From NCBI RefSeq assembly GCF_005796185.1, contig NZ_VAHM01000021.1:1-64000 (forward strand): a stretch of DNA of 64,000 bases. The letters are read 5' to 3'. Each line of letters begins with the position of its first letter. Positions within the stretch are counted from its first letter, which is position 1. The translations under genes and the position numbers were made by a program. Origin of the DNA: Pseudarthrobacter sp. NamB4 (GTDB lineage: Bacteria; Actinomycetota; Actinomycetes; Actinomycetales; Micrococcaceae). Positions 34,914 through 43,609 of this stretch are shown in pieces. Below the pieces are notes generated by a model. That model had not been told where the DNA came from, did not search any database, and was given only the letters and a program-made list of their open reading frames with translations.

Positions 34914-36805
34914 CCTGAGGCCCTGCGGGGTTTCAGCAGCGGCGCAAAGAACCTGCCCAGGTCCGCCGTGGCGGTGAGTGGCAGGACGTTCGCTACGTAC
35001 TGGTCCGGACGCACCACCACCAGAACTCCCTGTCGGTCCAGGCCGCGCAGTTCAAAAATGTCCGCCGCAGGGTCCGTACCATAGACCTTTTCGTAGTCCG
35101 TGAGCTTGAACGGGCCCACCCGCGGCTTGAAGACCGCCGGAACCGCGTTGATGTCCAGCTCGGTGTGCGGCTGCTGGTAGACCACCTTCACGTCGAACCA
35201 CGCATCGGGGTCAGCGTCCGACGCCGTTGCGGCCAGCGGCGATTCCGGCGAGGTCGCGAGCCACTCGCCGAGCTTGTCCGTGGCTGAGCCGGTCCCCGGA
35301 AGCGACGGGTCCGCGAAGACATAGATCCGCCAGCGCCCGTCGGCCGTTGCATGATGTCCGAGGTGGATGGGGTTGGTGTCTGCGACCCGCACGACGGGAG
35401 CTGACTTGAAGCGTTTACCGACCGGGAAGCCCGTGGCGAGGTTCTGGTGGTCGGAACTCGCGACAATCAGGGATGGGGCGTACTGCGTCATGAATCCGGC
35501 CGGAAACTCGGCTGTCCGTACATAGAAATCCTCAAGGTCCGACGGGTGCTCGAATTCCTCGGGCTTTTTGGCCATCATTGATGACCATTCCTTGTCGAAG
35601 TCGATCAGGTTCTTTGCCACCACCTGGCGTTCCTCCGAATAGGTGGACAGCAGGCTTTCCGGGCTGCGGCCCTCCAGGACGTGCCCGAGTTTCCAGGCTA
35701 TATTGAAGCCGTCCTGCATGGAGACGTTCATGCCCTGGCCGGCCTTGGCGCTGTGCGTGTGGCAGGCGTCGCCGGTGATGAAGACGCGGGGCGTGCGCGT
35801 ACCGCGGTCCTGCGGCAGGACGTCGTCGAACCTGTCGGTGAGTCGGTGTCCCACTTCGTAGACGCTGTGCCACGCGACGTCCCGGACGTCCAGCCTGTAG
35901 GGGTGCAGGATCTCGTTGGCCTTTTGGATGATCTGCTCGATGCTGGTGTTCCGCACCGCGTGGTGGGTGGCCGGATCCACCTCGCCCAGGTCCACGTACA
36001 TGCGGAACAGGTGTCCGCCCTCGCGGGGGATCAGGAGGATGCTGCCTTTTTCGCCCTGGATTGCGCACTTGGTGCGGATGTCCGGGAAGTCGGTGACGGC
36101 GAGGGTGTCCATCACGCCCCATGCGTGGTTGGCCTGGTCGCCCGCGAGGGTGCAACCGATCGCCTGGCGCACTTTGCTCCGGGCCCCGTCCGCCCCCACC
36201 ACGTACTTTGCGCGGACAACGCGCTCTTGCCCTTCCTTTGGCCCGGCGGTGTGCAGCAGCGTCACGGTGACGGGGTACTCGCCGCCGTCCGCGACCTCCA
36301 GGCTCTGGAACTCGTAGCCGTAGTCGGGCTTCAGGCGGGACGGCGAGTTGGCTGCAAACTCGGCGAAGTAATCCAGCACTCGGGCCTGGTTGACGATCAG
36401 GTGCGGGAATTCGCTGATGCCCGTGGGATCATCCACCGTCCGGGCGGTGCGGACGATGCGGCTGCGGTCTGCGGGGTCCGGCTTCCAGAACGCCATCTCC
36501 GTGATCCGGTAGGCCTCGGCGGTGATCCGCTCCGCAAAGCCGAAGGCCTGGAAGGTCTCGACGCTGCGCGCCTGTATACCGTCGGCCTGGCCAATCACCA
36601 GGCGTCCTGGGCGCCGCTCGATGATGCGGGTGGTGACATTCGGAAACATGGAGAGCTGTGCGGCCGCGAGCATCCCCGCCGGTCCGGTTCCAACAATGAG
36701 AACGTCCACTTCCTCCGGTAGCTCCTCGGGTCGATTGAGGCCGACGCCGGCTGCCGGCTTTACCCGCGGGTCTCCAGAGACGTAGCCATGGTGGTGAAAC
36801 TGCAC
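34895..36805 (-). CDS. FAD-dependent aromatic hydroxylase (phenol/3-hydroxybenzoate monooxygenase type)
   Basis: A 636-aa single-component flavoprotein hydroxylase (class A). FAD-binding motifs are VLIVGTGPAGMLAAAQL near residues 34-50, the DG motif VVGADGARSKVR, and the GD motif VFITGDACHTHSAKAGQGMN. The C-terminal thioredoxin-like domain (about residues 455-630) is the dimerisation domain of phenol 2-monooxygenase and 3-hydroxybenzoate 4-monooxygenase. It is divergent from the homoprotocatechuate operon, so a hydroxyphenylacetate is the most logical substrate. This is inferred from context; 3-hydroxybenzoate remains possible from similarity. Confidence 0.88.
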   Translation of the reverse strand: MQFHHHGYVSGDPRVKPAAGVGLNRPEELPEEVDVLIVGTGPAGMLAAAQLSMFPNVTTRIIERRPGRLVIGQADGIQARSVETFQAFGFAERITAEAYRITEMAFWKPDPADRSRIVRTARTVDDPTGISEFPHLIVNQARVLDYFAEFAANSPSRLKPDYGYEFQSLEVADGGEYPVTVTLLHTAGPKEGQERVVRAKYVVGADGARSKVRQAIGCTLAGDQANHAWGVMDTLAVTDFPDIRTKCAIQGEKGSILLIPREGGHLFRMYVDLGEVDPATHHAVRNTSIEQIIQKANEILHPYRLDVRDVAWHSVYEVGHRLTDRFDDVLPQDRGTRTPRVFITGDACHTHSAKAGQGMNVSMQDGFNIAWKLGHVLEGRSPESLLSTYSEERQVVAKNLIDFDKEWSSMMAKKPEEFEHPSDLEDFYVRTAEFPAGFMTQYAPSLIVASSDHQNLATGFPVGKRFKSAPVVRVADTNPIHLGHHATADGRWRIYVFADPSLPGTGSATDKLGEWLATSPESPLAATASDADPDAWFDVKVVYQQPHTELDINAVPAVFKPRVGPFKLTDYEKVYGTDPAADIFELRGLDRQGVLVVVRPDQYVANVLPLTATADLGRFFAPLLKPRRASGQPLTV

Positions 36806-36960
36806 GGGTTCCTCACTTCATTGTGTGGCTGTCGAGCCAACGAATGTGTTCGATAATAGAATTTTGGTTTCCATATCAGAAAGCACTGCTTCGGCTCAAC
36901 ACTGTACGCCACCTGTGACAGGCACTACAAGAGCGCCTGAAAGGCGCGGGAAGCGGGGGG

Positions 36961-37002
36961 TTGACGAACCGCAGCGGCAGCAGGATAGTGATCGTATACG
37001 AT
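36961..37002 (+). promoter_or_regulatory. Promoter and GntR/FadR-type operator of the hpa operon
   Basis: TTGACG (36961-36966), a 17-nt spacer and GATAGT (36984-36989) form a good sigma-70 promoter. The perfect 12-bp palindrome ATCGTATACGAT (36991-37002) covers the expected transcription start. It fits the T-x-GT-N-AC-x-A pattern bound by FadR-subfamily (FCD) GntR proteins, and such a regulator is the second gene of this operon. Confidence 0.7.
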
Positions 37003-37027
37003 TTCATACCCAATGAGGAGAGTGCTC

Positions 37028-38503
37028 TTGGAGCAGGTCAATGAGGACACGCTGGCGTCAGCGGGCAAGGTGGTTGCGGTGCACATCAACTACCCCAGCC
37101 GGGCTGCGCAGCGGGGACGCACGCCGTCGCAGCCCTCCTACTTCCTCAAGCCCTCCAGCTCCCTGGCGGTGAGCGGCAGCCCCGTGGAGCGCCCAGCGGG
37201 CTGTGAGTTGCTGGGGTATGAAGGCGAGATTGCGCTGGTCATCGGCAAGGCCGCCCGGCGCGTCGGGATTGAGGACGCGTGGAGCCATGTTGCCGCCGTG
37301 ACGGCCAGCAACGACCTTGGAGTCTACGACCTGCGCTACGCGGACAAGGGCTCCAACGTCCGGTCCAAGGGCGGTGACGGGTTCACTCCGGTGGGCCCGG
37401 CCCTGATCCCGGCAGACGCCGTCGACCCCGCAAGGCTGCGGATCCGCACCTGGCACAACGGCGAACTGGTCCAGGACGACACCACGGAGGACCTGCTCTT
37501 CCCGTTCGCCCTGCTCGTGGCGGACCTGTCCCAGCTGCTCACGCTCGAGGAGGGGGACATCATCCTTACCGGTACCCCGGCCGGCGCCTCCGTCGCCAAG
37601 CCGGGGGATGTCCTGGAAGTTGAGGTTTTCGCCGGTGAACTCACCACGGGCCGGCTGGTCACCACTGTGGAGGAAGGCACGACGCCGTTCGCGGACTTTG
37701 GTGCCCGGCCCAAGGTTGATGACCTGCAGCGGGAGGAGGCATACGGTTCCCGCGAAGCGGCCGGACTTCCCGCTCTGGCAAGTGCCGCCGTCGCAACTTC
37801 CCTCTCGCCGGAACTGAAGGCCAAGCTCGAGTCTGTCGCCACCGCCACCCTCTCCGCCCAGATGCGCAAGCGCGGCCTTGACAACGTCAGCGTCGACGGC
37901 CTGCAGGCCACCCGGCCGGACCGCCGCGTGGTGGGCCTGGCCCGGACCCTGCGCTACGTCCCCAACCGCGAGGACCTCTTCAAGACCCACGGCGGAGGGT
38001 TCAACGCCCAGAAGCGAGCCATCGACTCCGTCAATGAGGGCGAAATCCTGGTGATGGAGGCCCGCGGCGAAAAGGGAACCGGCACGGTGGGTGACATCCT
38101 CGCCCTGCGCGCCCAGGTGCGTGGCGCCGCGGCCATCATCACCGACGGCGGCGTCCGGGACTACACCGCGGTGGCCGGGCTGGAAATGCCCACGTACTTC
38201 GCCAACCCGCACCCTGCCGTACTGGGCCGCCGGCACATTCCGTGGGATACGGACATCACCATCGCCTGCGGCGGCGCCACCGTCCAGCCCGGCGACATCA
38301 TCGTCGCCGACGCCGACGGCATCCTGGTGATCCCGCCGGCCATCGCGGAGGAACTGGTGGAGGACTGCATCCAGCAGGAAAAGGAAGAAACCTTCATCTT
38401 GGAGATGGTCAGGGAAGGCAACAGCGTGGACGGCCTCTACCCGATGAACGCCGAATGGCAGGCCCGGTACAAGGAATGGGAAGCAGGCAAGACTGATGAC
38501 TGA
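37028..38503 (+). CDS. FAH-RraA fusion: HpaG-like isomerase/decarboxylase
   Basis: About 491 aa from a TTG preceded by GAGGAG; an ATG five codons earlier lacks a ribosome-binding site. Domain 1 (about 15-220) is a fumarylacetoacetate-hydrolase-fold enzyme with the metal-binding GYEGEIALVIGKAARR and the NDLGVYDLR and VGPALIPAD segments, like HpaG. Domain 2 (about 265-485) is RraA/HMG-aldolase-like, with the G-x20-R-D signature ending in DGGVRD. Classical HpaG has two FAH domains (isomerase and decarboxylase). Here RraA, a family with known oxaloacetate-decarboxylase-type activity, replaces one. A decarboxylase role for it in this pathway is inferred. Confidence 0.85.
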   Translation: MEQVNEDTLASAGKVVAVHINYPSRAAQRGRTPSQPSYFLKPSSSLAVSGSPVERPAGCELLGYEGEIALVIGKAARRVGIEDAWSHVAAVTASNDLGVYDLRYADKGSNVRSKGGDGFTPVGPALIPADAVDPARLRIRTWHNGELVQDDTTEDLLFPFALLVADLSQLLTLEEGDIILTGTPAGASVAKPGDVLEVEVFAGELTTGRLVTTVEEGTTPFADFGARPKVDDLQREEAYGSREAAGLPALASAAVATSLSPELKAKLESVATATLSAQMRKRGLDNVSVDGLQATRPDRRVVGLARTLRYVPNREDLFKTHGGGFNAQKRAIDSVNEGEILVMEARGEKGTGTVGDILALRAQVRGAAAIITDGGVRDYTAVAGLEMPTYFANPHPAVLGRRHIPWDTDITIACGGATVQPGDIIVADADGILVIPPAIAEELVEDCIQQEKEETFILEMVREGNSVDGLYPMNAEWQARYKEWEAGKTDD

Positions 38504-39179
38504 GGCAGCCCTCACCGAACTGCCCGCCGCGGCTCCCGGCAGCAAGTCCGAACAGGCGTACCAGGCAGTCAAGGGCCGCATCGTCGAAGGCACCTACACC
38601 CCCGGCTACCGGCTGGTCCTCGGCAGCATTGCCAAGGACCTCGGCGTCAGTGTGGTGCCGGTCCGGGAAGCCATCCGCCGGCTCGAGGCTGAGGGCCTGG
38701 TGAAGTTTGAACGCAACGTCGGCGCCACCGTTGCCGGGATCGATCCCACGGAATACCTCTACACCATGCAGACCCTCAGCATCGTGGAGGGTGCCGCAAC
38801 GGCGCTGTCCGCCCCGCTGATCGATGCCGTGGCGATTGCCCGCGCGAGGGCAATGAACGAGGAGATGCGCGAGTGCCTGGACCACTTCGATCCCGTCCGA
38901 TTCACCAAACTCAACCAGGACTTCCACAGCGTACTGTTTGAGCACTGCCCCAACCCCCACATCCTGGACCTGGTGCACCGCGGCTGGAACCGACTGGCCG
39001 CACTCCGCTCCTCCACGTTCCGCTTCGTTCCCGGCCGCGCCCGCGACTCCGTGGAGGAACACGAGAACCTGCTCACGCTCATTGAAATTGGAGCCGGCGC
39101 CGACGAGATCGAAAAGGCCGCCCGGCTGCACCGCTCCGCCACCCTGGACGCCTACCTCCGGCAGACCAACAACCTCTGA
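38496..39179 (+). CDS. GntR-family (FCD) transcriptional regulator
   Basis: A 227-aa regulator. The N-terminal winged helix-turn-helix (about residues 15-80) contains SIAKDLGVSVVPVREAIRRLEAEGL. The C-terminal all-helical FCD ligand-binding domain includes KLNQDFHSVLFEH and EEHENLLTLIEIG, which supply metal/effector His residues. The ATG overlaps the stop of the FAH-RraA gene by 8 nt. Position within the hpa operon and the GTATAC palindrome at the operon start suggest autorepression relieved by a pathway intermediate. The effector is not known. Confidence 0.92.
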   Translation: MTEAALTELPAAAPGSKSEQAYQAVKGRIVEGTYTPGYRLVLGSIAKDLGVSVVPVREAIRRLEAEGLVKFERNVGATVAGIDPTEYLYTMQTLSIVEGAATALSAPLIDAVAIARARAMNEEMRECLDHFDPVRFTKLNQDFHSVLFEHCPNPHILDLVHRGWNRLAALRSSTFRFVPGRARDSVEEHENLLTLIEIGAGADEIEKAARLHRSATLDAYLRQTNNL

Positions 39180-39216
39180 ACTCCCTCAGCAGCACCCGAG
39201 CAGTAAGGAAACAACA

Positions 39217-40758
39217 ATGACGTTCACTGCAGAACAGGCCGCCACGCATTACGTGCCGCAGGACCTTCCCACCCACCTCCAGCACTACATCAACGGCAAG
39301 TTTGTTGACTCCGTGGGCGGCAAGACCTTCGATGTCCTGGATCCGGTGTCCAACCGGAACTACGCCACCGCCGCGGCTGGCCAGAAGGAGGACATCGACC
39401 TCGCTGTGGCCGCCGCCCGGGAAGCCTTCGTCAACGGACCCTGGCCGAAAATGAAGCCACGCGAACGCGCCCGCGTCCTCAACAGGATCGCCGACGCCGT
39501 CGAGGCCCAGGAAGCACGGCTCGCCGAACTCGAAACCTTCGACACCGGCCTGCCCATCACGCAGGCCAAAGGCCAGGCGCTGCGCGCGGCTGAAAACTTC
39601 CGCTTCTTCGCGGACCTGATCGTGGCGCAGTTCGACGACGCCATGAAGGTCCCCGGCTCGCAGATCAACTACGTGAACCGGAAGCCGATCGGCGTCGCAG
39701 GTCTGATCACCCCGTGGAACACCCCGTTCATGCTTGAGTCCTGGAAGCTCGCCCCGGCCCTGGCCACCGGCAACACGGTGGTCCTCAAACCGGCCGAGTT
39801 CACCCCGCTGTCCGCTTCACTGTGGGCCGCCATCTTCAAGGACGCAGGCCTTCCCGACGGCGTCTTCAACCTGGTCAACGGCCTGGGCGAGGAAGCCGGG
39901 GATGGCCTGGTAAAGCACCCGGACGTTCCGCTGATCTCCTTTACCGGCGAGACCACCACCGGCCAGACCATCTTCCGGAACGCCGCCGCCAACCTCAAGG
40001 GCCTCTCGATGGAGCTCGGCGGAAAGTCCCCCTGTGTAGTGTTCGCCGATGCGGACTTGGACGCCGCGATCGATTCGGCCCTGTTCGGCGTCTTCTCCCT
40101 CAACGGCGAGCGCTGCACCGCCGGCTCCCGCATCCTGGTGGAACGTGCCGTCTATGACGAGTTCTGCGAAAAGTACGCCGCCCGGGCCAAGAAGATCGTG
40201 GTTGGCGACCCGCACGATCCCAAGACCGAAGTCGGCGCCCTGGTCCATCCCGAGCACTACCGGAAGGTGGCATCCTACGTGGAGATCGGCAAGTCCGAAG
40301 GCCGGCTCCTGGCCGGCGGCGGGCGACCGGACCACCTGCCCGAAGGCAACTACATCGCACCCACCGTGTTTGCCGACGTCGCGCCTGACGCCCGGATCTT
40401 CCAGGAGGAAATCTTCGGACCCGTCGTGGCCATCACCCCGTTCGATAACGACGACGAAGCCCTCGCCCTGGCGAACAACACCAAGTACGGCCTGGCCGCC
40501 TACATCTGGACCCAGACCCTCACCCGGGCGCACAACTTCTCGCAGAATGTCGAAGCCGGGATGGTGTGGCTGAACAGCCACAACGTCCGCGACCTGCGCA
40601 CCCCGTTCGGCGGAGTCAAGGCCTCAGGCCTGGGCCACGAGGGCGGTTACCGCTCCATCGACTTCTACACCGACCAGCAGGCCGTCCACATCACGCTTGG
40701 CTCCGTCCACACTCCCAAGTTCGGCAGCATCGAAGCCGCCGCCGCCAACGAGGGCTAA
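39217..40758 (+). CDS. hpaE: 5-carboxymethyl-2-hydroxymuconate semialdehyde dehydrogenase
   Basis: A 513-aa NAD-dependent aldehyde dehydrogenase that oxidises the ring-cleavage semialdehyde of homoprotocatechuate to the dicarboxylate. The catalytic Glu266 is in MELGGKSP and Cys300 in GERCTAG. The cofactor loop is FTGETTTGQ, and GITPWNTPFM is present in the variant GLITPWNTP. The substrate assignment rests on the adjoining hpaD, hpaH and hpaI genes, since ALDH sequences alone are ambiguous. The start is the ATG 37 nt after the GntR gene, with AAGGAAA upstream. Confidence 0.92.
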   Translation: MTFTAEQAATHYVPQDLPTHLQHYINGKFVDSVGGKTFDVLDPVSNRNYATAAAGQKEDIDLAVAAAREAFVNGPWPKMKPRERARVLNRIADAVEAQEARLAELETFDTGLPITQAKGQALRAAENFRFFADLIVAQFDDAMKVPGSQINYVNRKPIGVAGLITPWNTPFMLESWKLAPALATGNTVVLKPAEFTPLSASLWAAIFKDAGLPDGVFNLVNGLGEEAGDGLVKHPDVPLISFTGETTTGQTIFRNAAANLKGLSMELGGKSPCVVFADADLDAAIDSALFGVFSLNGERCTAGSRILVERAVYDEFCEKYAARAKKIVVGDPHDPKTEVGALVHPEHYRKVASYVEIGKSEGRLLAGGGRPDHLPEGNYIAPTVFADVAPDARIFQEEIFGPVVAITPFDNDDEALALANNTKYGLAAYIWTQTLTRAHNFSQNVEAGMVWLNSHNVRDLRTPFGGVKASGLGHEGGYRSIDFYTDQQAVHITLGSVHTPKFGSIEAAAANEG

Positions 40759-40801
40759 CCCCTTACTTACTGAAGAACCTGCTCAAAGAAGAGAGACCAC
40801 C

Positions 40802-41905
40802 ATGACCACCCCATTCACCGGCCCAATCCCCACCCCCACCGTCCCGGCACCGGACATCGTCCGCTGCGCCTACATGGAAATCGTGGTCACCGACCTCTCC
40901 AAGTCACGCGAGTTCTACGTGGACGTCCTGGGCCTGCACGTGACCGAGGAGGACAACAACGCGATCTACCTGCGCTCCCTGGAGGAGTTCATCCACCACA
41001 ATTTGGTGCTCCGCAAGGGCCCGGTCGCCGCCGTCGCCGCGTTCGCCTACCGGGTGAAGTCCCCCGCCGAAGTGGACGCCGCCGAAGCCTACTACCGCGA
41101 GCTGGGCTGCCGGGTGGAGCGGCGGAAGGACGGGTTCACCAAGGGCATTGGTGATTCCCTCCGCGTTGAGGACCCCCTGGGCTTCCCGTACGAGTTCTTC
41201 TATGAAGTGGAGCATGTGGAGCGCCTCACCCAGCGCTACGACCTCTACTCCGCCGGTGAACTGGTCCGCCTGGACCACTTCAACCAGGTCACCCCCGACG
41301 TCCCGCGCGGCCGCGCCTACCTGGAGGATCTGGGCTTCCGCGTCTCCGAGGACATCAAGGATGCCGACGGTGTCACGTACGCGGCGTGGATGCACCGTAA
41401 GCAGACCGTGCACGACACCGCGCTGACCGGCGGGAACGGCCCGCGCATGCACCACATCGCGTTCGCCACCCACGAAAAGCACAACATCATCCAGATCTGC
41501 GACAAAATGGGCGCCCTGCGCATCAGCGACCGGATCGAACGCGGCCCCGGCCGGCACGGCGTCTCCAACGCCTTCTACCTCTACATCCTGGACCCGGACG
41601 GGCACCGCATCGAGATCTACACCCAGGACTACTACACCGGCGACCCGGACAACCCCACCATCACCTGGGACGTTCACGACAACCAGCGCCGCGACTGGTG
41701 GGGCAACCCCGTGGTCCCGTCCTGGTACACCGAAGCCTCCCTGGTCCTGGACCTCGACGGCAACCCCCAGCCCGTCATCGAACGTGAAGAAAAGAGCGAG
41801 ATGGCTGTCACCGTCGGCGCCGATGGCTTCTCCTACACCCGGAAGCCGGGCGAGGGAGCGGATCCTGCGGACCGCACCGGTTTCAAGCTCGGAGCGCAGG
41901 TCTAA
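40802..41905 (+). CDS. hpaD: 3,4-dihydroxyphenylacetate 2,3-dioxygenase
   Basis: A 367-aa type I extradiol dioxygenase that cleaves homoprotocatechuate next to the diol, corresponding to MndD of Arthrobacter globiformis. With a constant offset of four it reproduces the key residues of the Brevibacterium enzyme: metal ligands His159, His218 and Glu271 (for 155, 214, 267), second-sphere Asn161, His204 and Tyr261 (for 157, 200, 257). Two vicinal-oxygen-chelate modules are followed by a C-terminal lid (about 330-367). The sequence alone does not decide between Mn(II) and Fe(II). The next gene starts 3 bp after its stop. Confidence 0.97.
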   Translation: MTTPFTGPIPTPTVPAPDIVRCAYMEIVVTDLSKSREFYVDVLGLHVTEEDNNAIYLRSLEEFIHHNLVLRKGPVAAVAAFAYRVKSPAEVDAAEAYYRELGCRVERRKDGFTKGIGDSLRVEDPLGFPYEFFYEVEHVERLTQRYDLYSAGELVRLDHFNQVTPDVPRGRAYLEDLGFRVSEDIKDADGVTYAAWMHRKQTVHDTALTGGNGPRMHHIAFATHEKHNIIQICDKMGALRISDRIERGPGRHGVSNAFYLYILDPDGHRIEIYTQDYYTGDPDNPTITWDVHDNQRRDWWGNPVVPSWYTEASLVLDLDGNPQPVIEREEKSEMAVTVGADGFSYTRKPGEGADPADRTGFKLGAQV

Positions 41906-41908
41906 GCC

Positions 41909-42694
41909 ATGCTCGAGCCGAAGACGATCGAGGCCATTGCGGATGAACTGCTGGAAGCCGGCCGCACCCGCACTCCTGTTCCGCTGCTAACTGCCCGGCA
42001 CCCGGAAATGACGGTGGAGGACTCCTACGCGGTGCAGCAGCTGTGCCGGCGCCGCAACGAGGAAGCCGGCCGGACCCTGGTGGGGCGGAAGATCGGCCTC
42101 ACGTCCAAGGCCATGCAGGACGCCACCGGCATCACCGAACCGGACTATGGCGCGATCTTTGACGACATGGTCCTCGAAACCGGGTGTTCGGTGCAGTGGG
42201 ACCAGTACACGCATCCGCGGGTGGAGGTGGAGCTGGCCTTCGTTTTGAAGGACGGGCTCAAGGGCCCCGGCGTCACGATCTTCGATGTCCTTAAAGCCAC
42301 CGATTACGTGGTTCCGGCCCTCGAGATCCTGGATTCGAGGATCGAGATGAAGGGCCGGACCATCGTGGACACCATCTCGGACAATGCCGCCATGGGTGCC
42401 ATGGTGATCGGCGGCCGGCCGGTGAAACCGGACGCCGTGGACCTGCGCTGGGTGTCCGCCATCCTCTACAAGAACCAGACCGTGGAGGAAACCGGCGTGG
42501 CCGCCGGCGTCCTGGACCACCCCGCCAACGGCGTCCACTGGCTCGCCAACAAGATCGCCGCCCACGGGGATTCACTAAAAGCCGGGGACATCATCCTCGC
42601 CGGATCCTTCACCCGACCTCTCTGGGTCTACAAGGGTGACACGGTCCATGCCGATTACGGACCTTTGGGGGCGGTAACATGCCGCTTCGAATAG
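41909..42694 (+). CDS. hpaH: 2-oxo-hept-4-ene-1,7-dioate hydratase
   Basis: A 261-aa FAH-fold hydratase adding water to 2-oxo-hept-4-ene-1,7-dioate. Typical parts are GRKIGLTSKAMQDATGI, the metal-ligand pair in PRVEVELAFVLK, ALEILDSRIE, and the closing GDIILAGSFTRPLWVYKGD. The length equals that of E. coli HpaH/MhpD-type enzymes. It begins 3 bp after hpaD and overlaps hpaI by 16 bp, so translation is coupled. Confidence 0.95.
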   Translation: MLEPKTIEAIADELLEAGRTRTPVPLLTARHPEMTVEDSYAVQQLCRRRNEEAGRTLVGRKIGLTSKAMQDATGITEPDYGAIFDDMVLETGCSVQWDQYTHPRVEVELAFVLKDGLKGPGVTIFDVLKATDYVVPALEILDSRIEMKGRTIVDTISDNAAMGAMVIGGRPVKPDAVDLRWVSAILYKNQTVEETGVAAGVLDHPANGVHWLANKIAAHGDSLKAGDIILAGSFTRPLWVYKGDTVHADYGPLGAVTCRFE

Positions 42695-43503
42695 AAGACA
42701 CCTTCCGCGACGCCCTGCGCGCTCAACAGGGTGAAGCGGGCCGGCCGCTGGCCGGGATGTGGGTGTGCTCGGGCAGCCCCCTGGTCGCCGAGCTCTGCGC
42801 CGGATCGGGGCTGGACTGGCTGCTGGTGGACGCCGAGCACAGCCCCAACGGGCTCGAATCCATCCTCGCCCAGCTCCAGGCCACCTCCGCCTACCCGGTC
42901 CACACCCTGGTGCGCCCACCGGTAAACGACACCGTAATCATCAAGCAGTACCTGGACCTGGGCGTGCAGAACCTGCTGATTCCCATGGTCAACTCCGTCG
43001 CCGAAGCCGAAGCCGCAGTCGCCGCCACCCGGTACCCGCCGCAGGGCGTCCGAGGTGTCGGTTCCGCCCTGGCCCGCGCCGCGCGGTGGAACCGGGTCCC
43101 GGACTACCTCGCCCGGGCCAACGACACCATCAGCGTCACCGTCCAGATCGAATCGACCTCCGCCGTCGAGGCCGTTGAGGACATACTGAAAGTCGACGGC
43201 GTCGACGCTGTCTTCATCGGCCCGTCGGACCTCGCCGCGTCCATGGGCCTGCTGGGACAGCAGGAACACCCCGAGGTGCGCGCCGCCGTCGAACACTGCC
43301 TTACCGTTGCACGTGCCGCGGGGAAGCCCGCCGGCGTGAACGCCTTCAACCCTGACACCGCCAGGCACTACCTCTCGTCCGGTGCCGACTTCATCCTGGT
43401 GGGGGCCGACGTCGCCCTCCTGGCCCGCGGTTCAGAAGCCCTTGCCGCAAAATACATTCCGCACCCAGTGGCTGAGACAGCGGAAACCAGGACGAGCTAC
43501 TGA
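42679..43503 (+). CDS. hpaI: 4-hydroxy-2-oxo-heptane-1,7-dioate aldolase
   Basis: A 274-aa class II aldolase of the HpcH/HpaI family. It cleaves the last intermediate to pyruvate and succinate semialdehyde. Signature parts are MWVCSGSPLVAEL, WLLVDAEHSPNG (catalytic His), the metal ligands in VQIESTSAVEAV and IGPSDLAASMG. It overlaps the end of hpaH, is the last gene of the operon, and is followed by a strong terminator. Confidence 0.95.
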   Translation: MPLRIEDTFRDALRAQQGEAGRPLAGMWVCSGSPLVAELCAGSGLDWLLVDAEHSPNGLESILAQLQATSAYPVHTLVRPPVNDTVIIKQYLDLGVQNLLIPMVNSVAEAEAAVAATRYPPQGVRGVGSALARAARWNRVPDYLARANDTISVTVQIESTSAVEAVEDILKVDGVDAVFIGPSDLAASMGLLGQQEHPEVRAAVEHCLTVARAAGKPAGVNAFNPDTARHYLSSGADFILVGADVALLARGSEALAAKYIPHPVAETAETRTSY

Positions 43504-43551
43504 GTTTCGGGACGGTTGGCTTCAAAGCCGTGGCCTGAGCCAGGTACAGCA

Positions 43552-43595
43552 AAGGCGCCCGCCGGCTCTCCGTTCGGAGGGTTGGCGGGCGCCTT
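43552..43595. terminator. Strong 12-bp GC stem-loop terminator after hpaI
   Basis: AAGGCGCCCGCC (43552-43563) pairs with GGCGGGCGCCTT (43584-43595). It lies between the hpa operon and the convergent small gene, so it can serve both. Confidence 0.85.
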
Positions 43596-43609
43596 ACTGC
43601 GTGTATGCG

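Noticed and set aside
35681..36721. 346-codon plus-strand frame over the flavoprotein gene
   Set aside because: No start signal or family similarity; antisense to an intact FAD hydroxylase.
36933..36947. GCGCCT-GAA-AGGCGC mini-hairpin upstream of the hpa promoter
   Set aside because: Only 6 bp with a 3-nt loop and no link to a transcript; likely chance in GC-rich DNA.
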